Source of the DNA: Bacteroidota bacterium
Lineage (GTDB): Bacteria; Bacteroidota; Bacteroidia; B-17B0; Aurantibacillaceae
Direction of reading: 5' to 3'
DNA length: 52,694 bases
NCBI GenBank assembly: GCA_013697245.1
Contig: JACCXH010000045.1
Coordinates: forward strand, 1 to 52,694
The notes under the pieces were generated by a model that had not been told where the DNA came from, searched no databases, and was given only the letters and a program-made list of their open reading frames with translations. Each line of letters opens with the position of its first letter. Positions within the stretch are counted from its first letter, which is position 1. Position numbers and translations under genes: made by a program. This document shows, piece by piece, positions 24,385 to 34,120 of the stretch.

Positions 24385-25452
24385 TTATTCTTTTATAAAT
24401 TTGTAGTAATAAGCCTTCTGCTTTTCGGTTACTTTTATAACGTACAATGCCGGGCTTAGCTCAGTAATATCAATTGATTGGCCAATATTGGCCGAATCAA
24501 AATTACCACCTTTTATAAGTTTACCGTCAAGGCCTAAAACCTCTACTAAAAACTGCCCTTTACGGGTAAAATTTAACCACAGTTTATCTTTTCCGGGGTT
24601 TGGATACATTTCCATAGCGCTTATGTCGGTATTTTCGTGCACTCCCGCCGGGTTTTGATAAGTATCTCTATATCTTACTGTATTTGGTGTAAAATTAGCG
24701 CCAGTCAAGGCACCCGTTACTTCTAAATAAGGAATCTTATCGGTTGCTGTTAACCATTGGTAACTGCGTTGGTAATTCGGAAAACCGAAAGAAAAAGCAT
24801 TGTATTTTATTGTGTCTTTAGAATATTGCGTGGTTAAAAGGCGTATACACGTAGCTGTACCGTAGGGTGTTGTGATCGACCCCCAACCGTCAACAATAGT
24901 TACCCGATAACCTGTTTTAATATACCTGAATGGCAATGCAGTAGTAGTTGGCGTCGAAAATTTAAATGTAGTACTGTCATAATCGCCATAGGTTAACGGA
25001 AAAGTATATAACTCATCTTTATCAGAAAAATAGCTTGGTACAGGCACTGAGCTAAAGGTCATTCCAATACCATCGGCTATATAAGCGTTAATTGGACTGG
25101 TTTGTTTTTTATAATAATTATAATAATTGGTAATGGTTAATGGCCCTGCCTGAATAGTATCGGCAATTTTTTCGCCATACTCCGACGCACCAAAGAAAAA
25201 GAACGCATATGGTGTTTGTATTGCTGCTTTAAAATCGCGACGTCCCTGGCTGTTATAAACCAAGCCTGTATAATTCCAGGTATAATTAGCACCGGTTTGC
25301 GTATAATTACCAACCGAAGATACTTGCGCATTGGTGTATCTTAATGTATCGCCACTGCCCGGAAAGTTGGCGCTTGTTAAGGTAATGGGCGATTGCGCTA
25401 CTGAAACCGCTGTTAAAACAAGACTAAATAGCTGAAAATAAATTTTACGCAT
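24385..25452 (-). CDS. T9SS type A sorting-domain protein
   Basis: A 355-residue secreted protein. A signal peptide (ending SVAQS) precedes a beta-rich domain (about residues 22-275) that I do not recognise beyond its frequency in Bacteroidota. A complete type A sorting domain follows: MYPNPGKDKLWLNF, VEVLGLDGKLI and the last strand ALYVIKVTEKQKAYYYKFIKE. The protein should cross the inner membrane by Sec and the outer membrane by T9SS, with its tail removed or attached at the surface. It is divergent from the barrel gene at 25524, 71 bases apart. Confidence 0.82.
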   Translation of the reverse strand: MRKIYFQLFSLVLTAVSVAQSPITLTSANFPGSGDTLRYTNAQVSSVGNYTQTGANYTWNYTGLVYNSQGRRDFKAAIQTPYAFFFFGASEYGEKIADTIQAGPLTITNYYNYYKKQTSPINAYIADGIGMTFSSVPVPSYFSDKDELYTFPLTYGDYDSTTFKFSTPTTTALPFRYIKTGYRVTIVDGWGSITTPYGTATCIRLLTTQYSKDTIKYNAFSFGFPNYQRSYQWLTATDKIPYLEVTGALTGANFTPNTVRYRDTYQNPAGVHENTDISAMEMYPNPGKDKLWLNFTRKGQFLVEVLGLDGKLIKGGNFDSANIGQSIDITELSPALYVIKVTEKQKAYYYKFIKE

Positions 25453-25523
25453 GATTATGTTAATTTTGTTGTGAATTTAGATAACTAATATACTAATAAT
25501 TTAAACGTGCGTTATACTATTTA

Positions 25524-27266
25524 TTGAAGATCTTATCCAAATATCTAATCATTTTAAGCCTGCTACTTATGTACGCGGGTTACATCGCACAACCAACAGA
25601 GCTTAAAATAGTCGCGAATACGCCTAAAAGCTTAGTAACTAAACTTAACTATCAAAAAAAATTCAATTCAAGGGCTGACGCGCTAAAAGAGGTTGGGAAT
25701 GTTATTTTAACGCTTCATAACAAAGGTTATTTATTAGCGGCAGCCGATAGTACTTTAATTGACAGCGCCGGGGTAACTGCTTTTATTTCGGAAGGTAAGA
25801 TCTACAAAGTAACTTATTTAAAACTTGGTAACCTTAACCCCAGCCTAGCTTCGCGATTGGGCATCAGCGAAAAATTATATTTTAACAAGCCTTTCCGATA
25901 TAAAGAGGTAGCCCGCACTTTAGAAAAAATAATTTTGTATTACGAAAATAACGGTTACCCGTTTGCGGCTGTAAGCCTTGATAGCGTGACAACAGAAGAG
26001 AACCAATTAAATGCCGTATTAAATATTGAAAAAAATAAATTATTTAAAATAGATTCTATAACGGTTATGGGCACCGCAAAAGTGAACAGGGCATTTTTAA
26101 ACCGTTATTTAGGCGTAAAAGAAAATATGTTCTATAACGAAGAACTGATAAGAGGTATTTCGCAAAAAGTAAAACAATTACCTTTTGTATTCGAAAAACA
26201 AACACAATTGGTGCGCTTAACAAACAAAACCAATAAGCTTATTTTATTTTTAGATAAAAAAAATGCTTCGCAATTTGATGGCATCATTGGCCTGTTACCA
26301 AATTCTGTAACAAAAAAAACCATCATTACCGGCGATATAAAATTAAAAGTGGTAAATGGTATTTTTAGGAATGGTGAGACCTTTGACCTGGAGTGGCGAC
26401 GCCTGCAATCACAAACCTCTGATTTTAAAGGCAGGATTATTTATCCCTATTTATTTGGAACACCTGTGGGCACCGATTACTCCTTAAAAATTTACAGAAG
26501 AGATACCTCTTTTATTGACATCAATAATAATATTGGTTTGCAATATTATTTTAAAGGTTTAAACAATTTTAAAGTGTTTTACAAACAACGTAATACAAAC
26601 CTTATTTCTACCAGTGGTTTAAAATATGTAACTACCCTGCCCGATTATGCTGATGTTAGCACCTCATCTTACGGTGCCGGTGTTACCTTCGAAAAACTCG
26701 ATTACCGTTTTAATCCACACAAAGGCTTTGCCATTAATTTAATTGGCCAAACAGGAACCCGCACCATTAAAAAAAATGCAAAAGTAAACGAACTGGCTTA
26801 TCAAAATTTATTGTTACACTCTACACAATATCAGTTTGAGAGTGACATGAATTTTTTCATCCGCTTGCGCGGCAATAATGTTTTACGGCTTGGCGCGCAG
26901 GCGGCGTCTATATTTGGTAACTCTACCATTTTTAAAAATGAATTGTTCAGGATAGGCGGTTTAAAAACTTTAAGAGGCTTTGACGAAGAAAGTATCTTCG
27001 CGTCTACTTATGTTATTCCAACTATTGAGTACCGTTTTTTATTCGCACAGAACTCTAACCTGTTATTGTTTGCAGAAGGTGCCTGGTATGAAAATAATAG
27101 TAATGCCATTTATATTAAGGACATGCCTTTAAGTGTTGGCGCCGGAATAAATTTTGAAACAAAAGCAGGCATCTTAACTTTAAATTATGCCATTGGCAAT
27201 CAATTTAACAATGGTTTTGATGTAAGAAGCGGCAAGATCCACTTTGGATTGACCGCCTTGTTTTAA
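25524..27266 (+). CDS. TamA/BamA-like outer-membrane protein with POTRA domains
   Basis: A 580-residue Omp85-like protein. After the signal peptide there are about two to three POTRA-like repeats (ALKEVGNVILTLHNKGYLLAAAD, then VARTLEKIILYYENNGYPFAAVSLD), and from about residue 270 a 16-strand barrel. The GGLKTLRGFDEESI motif marks the barrel's conserved strand and loop region, and the protein ends in Phe. It is shorter than BamA, so it is closer to TamA or ShlB-like members and may insert or secrete particular proteins. The start is TTG at 25524; later ATGs would cut into the signal peptide. It stands just before the tandem secreted-protein genes. Confidence 0.8.
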   Translation: MKILSKYLIILSLLLMYAGYIAQPTELKIVANTPKSLVTKLNYQKKFNSRADALKEVGNVILTLHNKGYLLAAADSTLIDSAGVTAFISEGKIYKVTYLKLGNLNPSLASRLGISEKLYFNKPFRYKEVARTLEKIILYYENNGYPFAAVSLDSVTTEENQLNAVLNIEKNKLFKIDSITVMGTAKVNRAFLNRYLGVKENMFYNEELIRGISQKVKQLPFVFEKQTQLVRLTNKTNKLILFLDKKNASQFDGIIGLLPNSVTKKTIITGDIKLKVVNGIFRNGETFDLEWRRLQSQTSDFKGRIIYPYLFGTPVGTDYSLKIYRRDTSFIDINNNIGLQYYFKGLNNFKVFYKQRNTNLISTSGLKYVTTLPDYADVSTSSYGAGVTFEKLDYRFNPHKGFAINLIGQTGTRTIKKNAKVNELAYQNLLLHSTQYQFESDMNFFIRLRGNNVLRLGAQAASIFGNSTIFKNELFRIGGLKTLRGFDEESIFASTYVIPTIEYRFLFAQNSNLLLFAEGAWYENNSNAIYIKDMPLSVGAGINFETKAGILTLNYAIGNQFNNGFDVRSGKIHFGLTALF

Positions 27267-27306
27267 TCCGCTTAAAAGATTAAATTCGTTTATATTATTT
27301 CTTTAA

Positions 27307-28716
27307 ATGAAAAAACAGCTCTTATATATTTTTGTTTTACTTTCTCTATTTTCAATTGCACAACCTTATCCCAATCAAAATATTTCTTTATTGGCCTTGA
27401 TCGATCCAAATACAAGTACGGCTACAATTGGTCCGGATGGCAGGAAATATGCCGGTTGCTGGGGTTGGCACCAGCCAAGCACCAATAAAGAATATGCCAT
27501 TGCCTGCGGAAGTAATGGCACTTATTTTATTGATGTAACGCTTCCGTCAACACCAAGTGTTTGTGCTTTTGTACCCGGAAGAATTTCTGCTACTAATCGC
27601 GAAGCAAAAACCTATCAAAATTATTGTTATGTAGTTTGTGATGAAGCCCCGCCAAACACCTTCCAGATAATAGATATGAGTACTTTGCCTGCAACGGTTA
27701 CTTTAGTACACGATAACAAAACTTATTTTGAACGCGGCCATACTATTTTTATAGAGCAGGACAAAATGTATATTGGCCTTGCAACTTATTCAACAGGCAT
27801 ATTATCGCCAATGAATATATACAGCCTGGCCACGCCAACAGCACCGCTGCTGTTACGCGAAGTAAAGCAGGATATTCCCATTATAAATACAGTGCACGAT
27901 ATGTTTGTAAGGCAGGATACCATATTTGCGTCCTGCGGCTACCAGGGTTTGTATATTTTAAAACTAAATGCCAATAATACCCTCACGCAGCTGGGTTCAT
28001 ACACAGGTTATGCCGCCAGCGCATTTAACCATTCAAGCATGTTAACTCAAGATGGTAAATATTTAATGTTTTGTGATGAAGACCCTGCGGGTTTACCAAT
28101 TCGTTTTGTAGATGTACAGAATTTCAGCAATGTTCAACCTGTTCAAACATTTAATCCTTTTGCTGCAACTACACCGCATAACCCTTTTTTGATCGGCAAT
28201 AAATGGGCCATCGTTTCCTGTTACCAGGATGGACTTTATATTTATGATATTTCGCAACCCGGTAATGCAGTGATCTCAGGATATTTTGACACTTATCCTC
28301 AAAGTGGCGGCAATATTAATAATTATTTTGGGCAGGTATACAGAGGTAATTGGGGCGCTTATCCTTATTTACCAAGCGGTATTATTATTGCCACAGATAT
28401 GCAAAATGGTGTGTTTATTCTTGATCCCACAAATGCTTTTAATAACCCCGCCGGTATAAAAAACAATTCGACGAAGAAAGCCGATCTTATCATTTATCCA
28501 AACCCTGTTTCAGAAACTTTACATATTAATTATAATAGTGTCGGCAATTCAATAGTCCTAATAAAAAATGTTTTAGGGCAATTGGTCTTTGTAAAACAGT
28601 TTAGCAGTAGCATCAACGAAAGTATTGATCTGCGGGCTTTTGAGGGCGGACCATACATTATTTCCATTAGCAATGGCGCTGCTTCTGTGAACAAAAAACT
28701 GATCGTTAGTCATTGA
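27307..28716 (+). CDS. Choice-of-anchor B protein, T9SS cargo (copy 1)
   Basis: A 469-residue secreted beta-propeller protein. The signature YAGCWGWHQPSTNKEYAIACGS near residue 50 and the YFIDVTLPSTPSV strand identify the choice-of-anchor B (LVIVD-repeat-like) family. Propeller repeats continue to about residue 385. A complete type A sorting domain closes the chain (IIYPNPVSETLHI to NKKLIVSH). The signal peptide ends FSIAQ. It is the first of three tandem paralogues. The function of the family is unknown; surface location via T9SS is well supported. Confidence 0.85.
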   Translation: MKKQLLYIFVLLSLFSIAQPYPNQNISLLALIDPNTSTATIGPDGRKYAGCWGWHQPSTNKEYAIACGSNGTYFIDVTLPSTPSVCAFVPGRISATNREAKTYQNYCYVVCDEAPPNTFQIIDMSTLPATVTLVHDNKTYFERGHTIFIEQDKMYIGLATYSTGILSPMNIYSLATPTAPLLLREVKQDIPIINTVHDMFVRQDTIFASCGYQGLYILKLNANNTLTQLGSYTGYAASAFNHSSMLTQDGKYLMFCDEDPAGLPIRFVDVQNFSNVQPVQTFNPFAATTPHNPFLIGNKWAIVSCYQDGLYIYDISQPGNAVISGYFDTYPQSGGNINNYFGQVYRGNWGAYPYLPSGIIIATDMQNGVFILDPTNAFNNPAGIKNNSTKKADLIIYPNPVSETLHINYNSVGNSIVLIKNVLGQLVFVKQFSSSINESIDLRAFEGGPYIISISNGAASVNKKLIVSH

Positions 28717-28803
28717 TCTTATGGCATTCTTTTGTTAAAATCCTTTATCGTCAACGGTAATTTTTATTAGACAAACGGCATTGGTTTAATGTTGTAAATA
28801 GAT

Positions 28804-28811
28804 TATATTTG
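28804..28811 (+). promoter_or_regulatory. Bacteroidota -7 box TAtaTTTG
   Basis: A perfect TAnnTTTG box 19 bases before the ATG of the second choice-of-anchor B gene, showing that this copy can be transcribed independently of the first. Confidence 0.65.
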
Positions 28812-28830
28812 TTAATATAACCCCATCAAC

Positions 28831-30243
28831 ATGAAAAAAATTCTACTTTTTTTATCCGTGCTCACATCTTTATTTTCAAACGGTCAAACTTATCCAAGCC
28901 AGAATATAAATTTGCTTGGTATGATAGATCCAAATACGGAGAATACTGTATCAAATGATAATAGGCATTATTCCGGTTGCTGGGGCTGGAAACAGACCAG
29001 CCTTAACAAAGAATATGCTATTGTTGGCGGAAGTAATGGTACTTATTTTATTGATGTTACAATTCCATCTACACCTTCGGTATGTGCATTTGTACCAGGA
29101 AAGACAGGTTGCACGTGGAGGGAAATTAAAACCTACCTAAACTATTGTTATGTTGTAAGCGACGATGGTGCACCAAACACATTCCAGATAATTGATATGA
29201 GTACTTTACCATCAACAGTTACCTTAGTTCACAATGGTATTAGTTATTTTGAACGCGCGCATACCATTTTTGTTGATCAGAATAAATTATATGTAGCTGG
29301 TTTAACCTATTCAAACAGCACAGGTTCTGCCGCTATGAATGTGTATAGCCTTGCTACACCAACTGCGCCTTTATTATTAAGGTCACTTCAACAAGACGTG
29401 CCATCTATTAGTTATGTGCACGATATGTATGTTAGGAACGATACTGTTTTTGCATCTACCGGTTACCCGGGTCTTTTTATCTTAAAATTAACTGCAACTA
29501 ATACTTTTACACAAATAGGTTCTTTTACCGGTTATGCAAGCGCCGGTTACAATCACGCAAGCATGCTTACCCAGGATGCAAAACACCTGATCTTTTGCGA
29601 CGAAGTACCCAGTGCTTTACCAATACATCTTGTAAATGTTCAGAATTTTAGCAACGTGCAACCTGTTCAAACATTTAAGCCTCATCCGGGCACCACTCCG
29701 CATAACCCTTACCTGATTGGTAATAAATGGGCGCTGGTTTCTTGTTACCAGGATGGTTTACAGATCTACGATATTTCACAACCCGGCAACGCAGCCTTAT
29801 CAGGGTATTTTGACACATACCCGCAAGGAGGATTTAATATTGGTAATTATAATAGTCCTAACCATTACAGGGGTAACTGGGGTGCCTACCCGTATTTACC
29901 AAGCGGCATCATTATTGCGGTAGATATGCAAAATGGTATATTTATTTTAGATGGCACACCAGCATTTAATAATCCGGTTGGTGTAAAGGACCATGTGGCC
30001 TCGCCAAATAGTTTTATTGTTTATCCAAACCCGGCATCTCATATGATCTCGGTTAATTATGTTACCACCAACGATTCAAAAGTTCAGTTAAGAAATACTT
30101 TAGGTCAGGTGGTATTTGAAAAACAATATACAGGTAGTGTTACCGATGTTATAAACACCGGCGCATTTGCCAACGGAAGTTACGTTCTTTCGATAACAGA
30201 AAAAGACCAAACTGTAAATAAAAAAATGATCATTAATCACTAG
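28831..30243 (+). CDS. Choice-of-anchor B protein, T9SS cargo (copy 2)
   Basis: A 470-residue paralogue of the protein at 27307, with very similar sequence through the whole propeller (YSGCWGWKQTSLNKEYAIVGG, YFIDVTIPSTPSVCAFVPG, RGNWGAYPYLPSGIIIA). The copies differ most in the sorting domain, which here is IVYPNPASHMISV to NKKMIINH. Signal peptide and sorting domain are intact. It has its own promoter box at 28804 and lies 114 bases after copy 1 and 11 bases before copy 3. Tandem duplication followed by moderate divergence is the simplest origin. Confidence 0.85.
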   Translation: MKKILLFLSVLTSLFSNGQTYPSQNINLLGMIDPNTENTVSNDNRHYSGCWGWKQTSLNKEYAIVGGSNGTYFIDVTIPSTPSVCAFVPGKTGCTWREIKTYLNYCYVVSDDGAPNTFQIIDMSTLPSTVTLVHNGISYFERAHTIFVDQNKLYVAGLTYSNSTGSAAMNVYSLATPTAPLLLRSLQQDVPSISYVHDMYVRNDTVFASTGYPGLFILKLTATNTFTQIGSFTGYASAGYNHASMLTQDAKHLIFCDEVPSALPIHLVNVQNFSNVQPVQTFKPHPGTTPHNPYLIGNKWALVSCYQDGLQIYDISQPGNAALSGYFDTYPQGGFNIGNYNSPNHYRGNWGAYPYLPSGIIIAVDMQNGIFILDGTPAFNNPVGVKDHVASPNSFIVYPNPASHMISVNYVTTNDSKVQLRNTLGQVVFEKQYTGSVTDVINTGAFANGSYVLSITEKDQTVNKKMIINH

Positions 30244-30254
30244 TACTTTATTAA

Positions 30255-32120
30255 ATGAAATTTAAATATCTTTTTATCCTTGGTTTTATTGTAAGTGCTT
30301 TTTGTTTAAAGGCGCAGGTTTATTCTGCTTCTAACTTTACCATGATCAGCTTAATTAGCCCTGAAACCTACACCAATTCATACAATGATAAATACTCGGG
30401 TTGCTGGGGATGGTACCAGGCATCAAAAAATAAAGAATACGCTATTGCCGGTTCATCCAGCGGCACATTCTGGATTGATGTTACTGTGCCTGCAACACCT
30501 ACGGTTAGCGCATTTAGACCGGGTAAAATTAACACAACCGTTTGGCGCGAAATTAAAACCTATCAAAATTATTGTTATGTAGTAAGTGATGATGGAGGCC
30601 CAAACAGTTTCCAGATCTTTGATATGCAATATTTACCCGACAGCGTTCATAAAGTTTATGATAGTCAGGCCCTGTTCAAACGCGGCCACACACTTTGGGT
30701 GGATGGAAATAAATTATATGTTGCAGGCGTAACTTATAGCAATAGTTCTACAAGTAGTATGAATGTTTATAGCCTTGCAACACCTTCAGTTCCGGTATTG
30801 ATAAGAAAATTATCGCAAGACGCACCGTTTATTTCTTACGTGCATGACATGTTCGTTCGTAATGATACAGTTTATGCATCCTGTGGTAATCAAGGCTTGT
30901 ATGTATTTAAATTAACAGCCGCCAATACATTTACACAATTAGGATCATTGACAACTTATTCAAGTTCCGGATTTAACCATAGTAGTTGCTTAACACCTAA
31001 CGGCCAAACCTTGGTGTTTACAGACGAGGTACCGGCAGGCCTGCCATTTAAAACAGCCAATGTTTCTAATCTTTCAAATATACAGGTATTGGCAACTGCA
31101 AATCAATTTTCGCAGGGTACGCCTCACAACGTTTTTGTTGTAAGCAATCAATATGTTTTTTTAAGTAGTTATGTGGATGGCACGCAATTATACGACATCA
31201 GTAATCCTTCAAGTCCTGTATTAGCCGGTTGGTTCGATACCTTCCCGCAAGGTGGCGGAAATAATAATAACTGGACCGTTGATAGCTACGATGGCCAATG
31301 GGGCATGTATCCATATTTTCCAAGCAAGAATATCTTTGCGCTCGACCAATACAACGGTGCATTTATGTTAAAAAGTTCGTTATATATGAATCCGCCAAGT
31401 TCGCCTACAGTTAATTTTGTAGGTCCTGCTAATATTTGCGCAGGTACTTCTGCAACATTCACAAACAATACTATTGGTGCTACTTCTTATACATGGACCT
31501 TTCCCGGCGGAAGCCCCGCTACTTCAACAGCTACAAACCCTACCATAACTTATAATTTACCCGGAACTTTTAATATTGTTCTAACCGCTGCTAATGGCAC
31601 AGTTACTTCTAACGGCAATGGAAACATAACTGTTATACAGGTTAACGGCACAACAAGTTTTACCAATGCCAGTTGCGGCGCCTGTGCTGATGGAAAAGCA
31701 AAAGTAATTCCATCAGGAGGCAGTACACCATATACCTATACATGGGTGCCCTTAGGCGGAAATGCCGCTACAGCGGTTAATTTACCGGTTGGCTGCTATA
31801 CCGTAAACATGACCGATGCGAATGGCTGCACAGCTTCAAAAACTGTTTGTGTTAATTTTGCAACGGGTATACAAACTTCAATTTTTAATAATGAGTCTTT
31901 GCTTGTTTATCCTAATCCTGCTCAAAACCAGGTTACAGTGGAGTTACAGGGTTATACATTTAATTATGTATTATACAATGCTTTAGGTTCGCAGTTAATT
32001 TCAGCAAAAAATAATGATGGTAAAGCGTTGATAGATCTTGGAAAATTATCTAAAGGCATTTACATTATTGAAATAGAAGTTGGAAAAGATAAATTAAGAA
32101 AGAAATTAATTATTGATTAA
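30255..32120 (+). CDS. Choice-of-anchor B protein with PKD and SprB-like domains (copy 3)
   Basis: A 621-residue member of the tandem family, more divergent than the first two. The propeller (YSGCWGWYQASKNKEYAIAG to the IFALDQYNGAFML strand) spans about residues 25-378. It is followed by a PKD domain (about 385-457: SYTWTFPGGSPA, PGTFNIVLTAANG), an SprB-like repeat (about 465-525: CGACADGKAKVIPSGGSTPY, ending in DANGCTASK) and a type A sorting domain (LVYPNPAQNQVTV to RKKLIID). The two added domains probably extend the propeller from the cell surface. It lies 11 bases after copy 2, so the two are probably cotranscribed. Confidence 0.85.
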   Translation: MKFKYLFILGFIVSAFCLKAQVYSASNFTMISLISPETYTNSYNDKYSGCWGWYQASKNKEYAIAGSSSGTFWIDVTVPATPTVSAFRPGKINTTVWREIKTYQNYCYVVSDDGGPNSFQIFDMQYLPDSVHKVYDSQALFKRGHTLWVDGNKLYVAGVTYSNSSTSSMNVYSLATPSVPVLIRKLSQDAPFISYVHDMFVRNDTVYASCGNQGLYVFKLTAANTFTQLGSLTTYSSSGFNHSSCLTPNGQTLVFTDEVPAGLPFKTANVSNLSNIQVLATANQFSQGTPHNVFVVSNQYVFLSSYVDGTQLYDISNPSSPVLAGWFDTFPQGGGNNNNWTVDSYDGQWGMYPYFPSKNIFALDQYNGAFMLKSSLYMNPPSSPTVNFVGPANICAGTSATFTNNTIGATSYTWTFPGGSPATSTATNPTITYNLPGTFNIVLTAANGTVTSNGNGNITVIQVNGTTSFTNASCGACADGKAKVIPSGGSTPYTYTWVPLGGNAATAVNLPVGCYTVNMTDANGCTASKTVCVNFATGIQTSIFNNESLLVYPNPAQNQVTVELQGYTFNYVLYNALGSQLISAKNNDGKALIDLGKLSKGIYIIEIEVGKDKLRKKLIID

Positions 32121-32163
32121 TTTTATTCTGTTCCTAAAATTCAAAACGTATTACACATTATTT

Positions 32164-33333
32164 ATGTTCACTAAAAATTCTATCATTGGCGTTATTGGCA
32201 GCGGTGCTATGGGTAGCGGTATTGCACAGGTTGCAGCTACTGCTTCTCACAAAGTTGTTCTTTTTGATAATAACCAAAGCGCATTATCAAAAGCTGAAAG
32301 TAACTTAAAGATCTCTCTTCAAAAATTAGTTGAAAAAGGGAAAATAACTGCCGAGCAACAAGGTTTTATTTTAGCTAACATTAGTTTTGTGAATGCGCTG
32401 ACAGATCTTTCTGAATGCAGTTTAATTATTGAAGCTATTGTTGAGAACCTGCAGGTTAAAAGATCTGTTTTTACCGAGCTTGAAAAATTAGTGAGTCCGG
32501 CCTGTATCTTGGCTTCTAATACTTCATCTCTTTCAATTACATCTATTGCATCAGCGTGCAGCAAACCGGACAGAGTTATTGGACTGCATTTTTTTAACCC
32601 TGCCACAATAATGCCTTTGGTAGAAATTATTCCGGGTGTTGCTACAACTCAAACTATTGTATCTGCCTGCAAAACTTTAATTGATAGCTGGGGCAAAGTA
32701 ACCGTTATTACAAAAGATACGCCGGGTTTTATAGTGAACCGCGTTGCCCGCCCTTTTTACAGCGAAGCTTTACGTATTTACGAAGAAGGTATTGCAAGCA
32801 TGGAAACCATTGATTGGGCCATGAAAGATATTGCAGGTTTTAAAATGGGGCCTTTTGAATTGATGGATCTTATTGGCCACGATGTAAATTATGTTGTCAC
32901 AGAAACGGTGTGGACACAATTTTATTTTGATCCGAAATTTAAACCGGCACTTTCGCAAAAACGTTTATTGGAAGCAGGATTTTTAGGCAGAAAAAGTGGC
33001 AGGGGATTTTATGATTACAGTCCGGATGCAAAATTAAAAGAGCCCTTAAAAGATGTTGAAATAGGAAAGACTGTTGTAAAGCGTATTTTATTTATGTTGA
33101 TAAATGAAGCTGCCGATACACTTTATTTAAAAGTCGCCACGCGCGATGATATAGACCTGGCAATGGTTAAAGGGGTTAATTATCCTAAAGGGCTTTTAAA
33201 ATGGGCTGATGAATTAGGGGTTAATCTTATAGTGAAGGAGCTAACGGCTTTAAAAGATTTTTACGAGGAAGACCGCTACAGGATAAGTCCGCTTTTAAAG
33301 CAGCATTTTATCATGAAAAAAACATTTTATTAA
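32164..33333 (+). CDS. 3-hydroxyacyl-CoA dehydrogenase
   Basis: From ATG 32164 the enzyme is 389 residues. The NAD motif GVIGSGAMGSGIA is at the N-terminus, followed by the SNTSSLSIT and HFFNPATIMPLVEII active-site segments (catalytic His in GLHFFNP) and DTPGFIVNRVARPFYSEA. Two C-terminal 3HCDH domains follow, the second being shorter, as in PaaH/FadB-type stand-alone dehydrogenases. It oxidises 3-hydroxyacyl-CoA to 3-oxoacyl-CoA with NAD+, in beta-oxidation or phenylacetate breakdown. The upstream in-frame ATG at 32113 is rejected because it overlaps the previous gene and adds a hydrophobic non-family stretch. No pathway partners are adjacent. Confidence 0.92.
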   Translation: MFTKNSIIGVIGSGAMGSGIAQVAATASHKVVLFDNNQSALSKAESNLKISLQKLVEKGKITAEQQGFILANISFVNALTDLSECSLIIEAIVENLQVKRSVFTELEKLVSPACILASNTSSLSITSIASACSKPDRVIGLHFFNPATIMPLVEIIPGVATTQTIVSACKTLIDSWGKVTVITKDTPGFIVNRVARPFYSEALRIYEEGIASMETIDWAMKDIAGFKMGPFELMDLIGHDVNYVVTETVWTQFYFDPKFKPALSQKRLLEAGFLGRKSGRGFYDYSPDAKLKEPLKDVEIGKTVVKRILFMLINEAADTLYLKVATRDDIDLAMVKGVNYPKGLLKWADELGVNLIVKELTALKDFYEEDRYRISPLLKQHFIMKKTFY

Positions 33334-33439
33334 GCTGAATAATTGCCACAGATTTTTTTCTTTATCAAAAATAAAACTTTCTTTTTATAAAATAATTTAC
33401 AAATGAAAGTTTACTAATTTTATTTTGTTAAGATAATTT

Positions 33440-33910
33440 TTGGCGTCACTTTTTCCTTGATGAAAAAGTAACCAAAAAATCAAGGCTTCTTAAAATTTCG
33501 CTAAAAATTCTTTTTTTTCAAACTGATAATTTAAGCGCTTCGCGACCAGCCAAAATCATCTTCGAACCAGCCAACGCGTTTGAAAAATAAAGATTTTAAA
33601 CGCAAAATTTTAAAAGGCCCCCGCACAATGTTTGCTTGCGCGAACTATAAACCGTAAGCAAACAATGGTGGTTTGTCCTCAAAGAAATTCCGTAGGATTT
33701 ATGTTTTAATTTTTTAACCTGTCAAATTTTAAGTGCATTGATCAATTAAAACATTTAAGCGTTTTGCTGCATTAAAATTGTTTGAGCCCGCGCTGTTTGA
33801 GCGAAGAATGAGCGAGTTTGCGGGCGACTCAAAAAAATTAAAACACTAAATCAAGGAATTTCTTTGCAGACTTGACTTTTTCTCAACTTTTTGTCAAGAA
33901 AAAGTTGAAA
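33440..33910. repeat. Dispersed-repeat-like element with hairpin termini
   Basis: This non-coding stretch starts with a perfect hairpin (ACTTTTTC 33448-33455 / GAAAAAGT 33462-33469) and ends with another (CAACTTTTT 33884-33892 / AAAAAGTTG 33899-33907). The two ends resemble each other in inverted orientation. Inside are more inverted repeats: TGTTTGCTT with AAGCAAACA, and CCCGC with GCGGG. I recall similar sequence scattered through other Bacteroidota genomes, but cannot check that here. It may be a miniature non-autonomous element or REP-like unit. The rest of the 787-base gap (33334-34120) shows no gene apart from the promoter at 34095. Confidence 0.55.
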
Positions 33911-34094
33911 ACAAATATTAAATTAAGTGTGCTTTCACTTTTTCTGACTTAAATAACAAAAAGTATCTTTAGAGGCACGGGTTTTTGGGCTTAACTTTTG
34001 AATTATTTTTATCTGAAAAAGGTCATTTATTAACCCAAAGGGCCTGTTCACTCATTTTAGACCCAAAAAATTTGCCATTTTAATGTATTTTCTG

Positions 34095-34102
34095 TATTTT
34101 TG
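34095..34102 (+). promoter_or_regulatory. Bacteroidota -7 box TAttTTTG
   Basis: A perfect TAnnTTTG box 18 bases before ATG 34121. It overlaps the in-frame ATG at 34100, so that earlier codon is not used as the start. Confidence 0.6.
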
Positions 34103-34120
34103 AATATAATACGTGTTAAA

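Noticed and set aside
32113-32163. Longer N-terminus for 3-hydroxyacyl-CoA dehydrogenase
   Set aside because: It would overlap the preceding gene and add 17 hydrophobic residues before the Rossmann motif; ATG 32164 fits the family.
33440-33910. A degraded protein gene in the large gap
   Set aside because: All frames are interrupted and no protein motif could be read; the region is dominated by inverted repeats.
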